Shown here piece after piece: positions 8,966 through 12,047 of a stretch of DNA of 12,047 nucleotides (position 1 is its first letter; the number at the start of each line of letters is the position of its first letter). A model generated the notes under the pieces. The model was not told the DNA's origin. It did not search any database and saw only the letters and a program-made list of their open reading frames with translations. The position numbers were made by a program, and so were the translations under genes. This stretch comes from Cudoniella acicularis (Eukaryota; Ascomycota; Leotiomycetes; Helotiales; Helotiaceae). The stretch covers positions 1-12,047 of the forward strand of contig JAAMPI010001629.1 of the NCBI GenBank assembly GCA_013054445.1, written 5' to 3'.

Positions 8966-10120
8966 TAGTTTTCGTTGTCACTAACAAACGCATTTTCCGT
9001 CGCTATAGATGTCTCTCGTTATATAGTAAAGCCAGAGGCTTATGATGTACTCTTAGCCTACCAGATCGCCGAGTTCTTTACTAAGCATAGGCTTACGAGG
9101 GACGAAATCGATCATTTTGTAGCCAACCTTCTCGGTAGTCCTGTTTCTGCCACACTAGTGTAAGGTGCGACTAGCTATACTGTGTCTGGAGACGAGGCGG
9201 CTCAGGTCGTCTAGTTTCGGCGCTCCCGATTATCTATAAGACAAATCGAGGTTGTAAGGCAACTTTATAGAGATTTTGTCCCCGAATACAAGTCCTAAGG
9301 CATGTTTGGGCCAGTCTACGTGTACGTGGCAAATCTTGTCCCCGGACTAGCTTTCTGTCGAGTCAGGAGTCAGTTCTTTTCTCCTGCTCCTATAATAGAA
9401 CAATGTCTATAGTAAACTGTATAAGACTTTATAAGGTCTGATACTATATCTATAGTTGTTTATGTTATATGTTTGGTTGATAAAAGACTCGTATAGATTC
9501 TTTGCTTCGGCGTGGATCAACAAACCTGCCTATACGTTAGAGCCGCCTCCTGGCTTACTTGGCGAGTACTCTAAGATCTTAGATAAAGTCTCTCTAGACC
9601 TGCCTGCTCAACTTCAAGCAAAGCTGGACGATGTCCGCTAAGAGCTTCTACGGCTCTTCCGGTCTAGCTATCTAATAGTTCTCTAACATGATGATCTCTT
9701 AGTAAACAATATTCATGTGGATAAGGCCACCGGCCATATTATAGGCAAGTGTTTATACTAAATTTTCCTTTTTCTCTTACTTTAGTGTTCTCTGGAGTGA
9801 TGTCTAGGGAGATAAAGACTAATTGTCTTGTTATAGGCATCGTCGATTAGGCCGACGCTAAGATTGCCCCGTTCGGCGTGTCCCTTGCGGGTATAGAGGT
9901 CGTCCTTGGTATCTAGACCAGAACCAATTAGCACTTTCACCCTAACTATTATAGCCTTCGGGAATCGTTTTGGAAAACTTTCTATCGGGTGACTGGCTAT
10001 ATCTCGAAAGATGATCGGCGTTTAATTGAAGTTATAAGGCTGTTTGGATTCTTCCGAGAGTATGGCCGTAAGGAAAAAGAACATATAATCGTATACCTTT
10101 CCGCCTTATGTCTGCTTTAA
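8966..10120 (+). pseudogene. APH-fold phosphotransferase family protein (copy 2)
   Basis: This is a second fungal aminoglycoside-phosphotransferase-like gene, of a different subfamily from the minus-strand copy. Three exons can be joined in phase with no frameshift: about 8966-9435, 9497-9744 and 9837-10120. The introns are 61 nt (GT-AG) and 92 nt (GC-AG). Motifs in order: LTRDEIDHFVANLLGSPVSA; VYVYVANLVPGLAF; DFIRFFASAWINKP spanning the first intron; GLLGEYSKILDKVSLDLPAQ; the catalytic loop HDDLLVNNIHVD at 9687-9722, with His, Asp 9693 and Asn 9708 all intact; TGHI-GIVD spanning the second intron, with the metal Asp at 9845; and FHPNYYSLRESFWKTFY. Eleven premature stops all fit Gln or Trp (for example V-Q-D-F, D-W, N-W). 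No ATG start is present, and the first in-frame stop is a TAG at 8966-8968. The original stop may be 10118-10120 or 10148-10150. RIP is milder than in the central block. Confidence 0.85.
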
Positions 10121-10333
10121 ATAAGAAGGATTTTGTTTGACCGGATATAATCTTTAGAAAAAGCCCTATATGCTTAAGTATAAATATAGAGCATATGTAT
10201 TTCTCCGATTGCTATTTGGTTTTAATGATAGTAATATAAGGAAAAGCTAGCTAGAGTACTCTAGAAAGACTGTTTAGGGGAGGAAGGAGCAGACGACATA
10301 ATCTATATAAACTTTAGTAAATGAAAAAAGTAG

Positions 10334-10347
10334 CACGTTTAAACGTG
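10334..10347. repeat. Perfect 14-bp palindrome
   Basis: CACGTTTAAACGTG is a perfect palindrome. The octamer AGTAGCAC overlaps its left edge and recurs about 26 bp downstream. A protein-binding site or small hairpin is possible; nothing else supports either. Confidence 0.5.
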
Positions 10348-10380
10348 ACTATGACAAGTAGCACTATTAAAGGGACTAAG

Positions 10381-10400
10381 CCGAGATATGAAGATCTCGG
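10381..10400. repeat. Hairpin, 7-bp stem and 6-nt loop
   Basis: CCGAGAT at 10381-10387 pairs perfectly with ATCTCGG at 10394-10400 around ATGAAG. It lies about 100 bp beyond the stop of the minus-strand orphan gene, so it would fall in that gene's 3' region. Confidence 0.5.
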
Positions 10401-10498
10401 AATTTGGTAATGATGACCACTTGCTTTAGGTATTCTTTATGCTATGCCTAACTAACGAATACGGCGTGAGTTTCTATACTATTAACCACTTTCTTGGC

Positions 10499-11344
10499 CT
10501 AAGATTGGCCCGTAGGGGGTTTAGCGTCAGTAGGCTTGCCAGTACTAGACCAGGTGGTATCAGGCCAGCTGGTAGGGACAAGTTCTACGTCCTTCAAAAT
10601 GGATATGGGCAGTATAATAGTTCCCTTCTCGCCTAACTCGAACTCGGTAGTAGAGGACGTGTGCTGGCCATCAATTTCGATTGCCCTTAAGAACTAAAGC
10701 CTAATAATGTTGGTCAGGTTGTTCTTCTCGACGTAGTTGACAAAATTGTTAATAAAGTTGTTAAGGTTATCGACGAAGTCGTTGTCGACTAGACCACTCT
10801 CGGAGACAAACATTAGGCCTTCGGCGAATTCGTAAGGAACTAAACATTTCTCCTTAGGGTCGAACTTAAAGACGATCCCGTAGATGTTGTTTAGGTCAAG
10901 AGAGTCGAGCTAGACAGGCTTTATCTATTTGCCAGACACGGTCTTAAGCGCTGCCTCGAGCTTGCTCGGGTTAACGATTTTAGTAAGGACAGGCTTGATC
11001 AACTCGGCAGGCATAGTATTGATGTCTACCTCGAGCTTGACCTGCCTAGCCGGAGTGTCCTTATACTTGTAGAGTAGTTTAGCGGCGAACTTTCTAGTCA
11101 TCTTGTGTTGACCAATGATAGTAGCAAGATTCTTGATATGCTCCCGGCTAGGGCGTATATCGTTGTATATTCGAGGGAGTTTATTATACCTTATATCAGG
11201 AACGTTTGGTTAATATGGCTTATCATTAATAGAGAAAGTGAAGCCCTAGACTTATAAGGTGTTAGACAATTCTATGTCACCCTAGCTTAGGGGAACCTAA
11301 AGCCTATGAATAGGCGAAACAGTAATTACTTCGGCGGCTGCCAT
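10499..11344 (-). pseudogene. Orphan 281-codon gene with eight premature stops
   Basis: The minus-strand frame starts at an ATG in excellent fungal context (AGCAAAATGGC) and ends at the TAG at 10499-10501, with no frameshift. Premature stops fall at codons 16, 21, 31, 33, 45, 140, 145 and 217, and all fit C-to-T changes of CAG or CAA. Both TGG codons and the internal ATG codons survive. Features: a region rich in beta-formers near the N-terminus; a basic segment IGQHKMTRKFAAKLLYKYKD (about codons 77-96); VKLEVDINTMPAELIKPVLTK (about 102-122); YGIVFKFDPKEK (about 155-166); an Asn-rich helix DNDFVDNLNNFINNFVNYVE (about 187-206); and a Pro/Thr-rich tail. There is no signal peptide or membrane segment, so it is probably cytosolic or nuclear. 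I do not recognise the family. RIP is light, so an intact paralogue should be easy to spot. Confidence 0.7.
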
Positions 11345-11474
11345 TTTGCTCGTGGTTTAGTAAGTGCGTGGCAATAGTGCCATAGGGTAGGTGCCCTATT
11401 AGAAGTCAAAGATGAGTGAAGTGTTGATAATATAGCAGGTGGTAGATCAAGAGGAGTCTTTAAAGTTTGGTAGA

Positions 11475-11486
11475 CTATATATATAC
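11475..11486 (-). promoter_or_regulatory. TATA-like element upstream of orphan gene
   Basis: On the minus strand GTATATATATAG lies about 130 bp before the ATG at 11344. The stretch between it and the ATG is CT- and CA-rich (for example ACACTTCACTCATC), typical of a fungal 5' leader. This suits a TATA box, but the motif is low in complexity. Confidence 0.35.
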
Positions 11487-12047
11487 AAAAAGTTAGACAG
11501 TAGCCAGAACACCTTTTATAGGGCATCCCTAGTGCTAAGGGTCGAGCCGCAGAGTTTAGTAGGGCTAGGGCTGACTCAATGCGTTCCGTTATACTAAAAT
11601 ATATTCATTTGCTTCTCTCTAAACCAAGTCTCACCCTTAGACTAGGGTTAGGGAGACCAACGAGCGCCGCGTCCCTCTTAGATTACAGATTGGGTTAGCG
11701 CTAGCCGCACAAGATTACTTGCGGGGTAAAAGCCTTTACGCCACCTGATAAGAGCTAAAAGAATGCTGGCTACATGTGTCGCCTAGAGCCGAAAATACGT
11801 GGCTTTAGGGGGGCTATTAGTAGTCGATTTGTTCCGTATTCACTATCGCTCGGCACGTATCGTCGTCCCGTTCCGCGATAACGGTNTGATACGAGACGAT
11901 ATAGGTCAGCGTTTAGATAGCCGTATAACACGTGCGACGTGATCAGTGCTTACCTATAAAAAAACCAATCGCCATACTTTATAGGTAGGTAGAAAGGGAA
12001 TTCGACATGACATAATAAATCAAATGATCACTATACCTATCAATACC
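11487..12047. other. Non-coding right flank
   Basis: I see no gene in this stretch. It has mixed base composition with patches of TpA. It holds a short telomere-like run, CTAGGGTTAGGG, at 11642-11653; a CACGTG at 11929-11934; one ambiguous base (N) at 11886; and the hairpin at 11951-11987. It may be the distal promoter region of the orphan gene or the edge of another element. Confidence 0.4.
11951..11987. repeat. Hairpin, 10-bp stem and 17-nt loop
   Basis: TACCTATAAA at 11951-11960 pairs perfectly with TTTATAGGTA at 11978-11987. The second arm is followed by GGTAG, repeating part of the motif. It could be the end of a mobile element or a regulatory inverted repeat. There is no second copy in the window to decide. 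Confidence 0.55.

Larger units (their letters stand above)
10121..10498. other. Intergenic stretch between converging pseudogenes
   Basis: This is the shared 3' region of the plus-strand APH-fold pseudogene and the minus-strand orphan. It contains no convincing reading frame beyond a possible ten-codon extension of the APH gene to 10150. It carries three inverted repeats: ATATGC/GCATAT around 10168-10196, the palindrome at 10334-10347 and the hairpin at 10381-10400. It also has a direct repeat, AGTAGCAC, at about 10330 and 10356. Confidence 0.45.

Noticed and set aside
10439..10636. Plus-strand frame of 65 codons
   Set aside because: It is mostly antisense to the orphan gene's C-terminal codons, which form a much longer coherent frame.
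11326..11526. Minus-strand frame of 66 codons
   Set aside because: It overlaps the start and leader of the orphan gene in another phase, is rich in low-complexity leader sequence and has no ATG-context advantage.
11642..11653. Telomere-like CTAGGGTTAGGG
   Set aside because: Only one and a half units; far too short to call a telomere or an interstitial array.
1..12047. CRISPR array, bacterial operons, tRNA or rRNA genes
   Set aside because: There is no regular spacer-repeat structure, no ribosome-binding-site pattern, and no cloverleaf or rRNA sequence recognised; the introns indicate a eukaryote.

Overview
The window looks like a filamentous ascomycete (Pezizomycotina) genome. The clues are short spliceosomal introns of 61-92 nt, protein families typical of such fungi, and a strong footprint of repeat-induced point mutation (RIP: C-to-T changes at CpA, read as G-to-A on the other strand). 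I see no intact protein-coding gene. Every recognisable gene is a pseudogene broken mainly by premature stops that can be read as mutated Gln or Trp codons. Almost no indels were found, which points to RIP rather than slow neutral decay.

Layout. 1-286 is a flank with two TCACGTGA palindromes. 287-1375 (minus) is an SRPK-like Ser/Thr protein kinase pseudogene with three mappable introns and no ATP-binding N-lobe. 1450-1646 is a GC-rich minisatellite with a 21-bp unit. About 1650-8900 is a heavily RIP-mutated block that is extremely rich in TpA. It still holds frames of old genes: an unidentified frame (minus, 1674-2192); a roughly 770-codon frame with an E-x-K motif and a 31-codon tandem repeat (plus, 2223-4520); an aminoglycoside-phosphotransferase (APH) fold gene (minus, 5107-6960); and two unidentified short frames (plus, 7085-7453 and 7576-7956). 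8966-10120 (plus) is a second, less damaged APH-fold pseudogene with two introns behind a TATA box. 10499-11344 (minus) is a 281-codon orphan with eight premature stops. 11345-12047 is its upstream region plus structured non-coding DNA with one ambiguous base.

Reading of the whole. I found no reverse transcriptase, transposase, LTR or clear terminal repeats. This is best described as a graveyard of duplicated accessory genes, three of them with a protein-kinase/APH fold, rather than a plain transposon relic. RIP acts on duplicated DNA, so intact or less damaged paralogues are expected elsewhere in the same genome. Functions are assigned from motifs read by eye; no database search was run.
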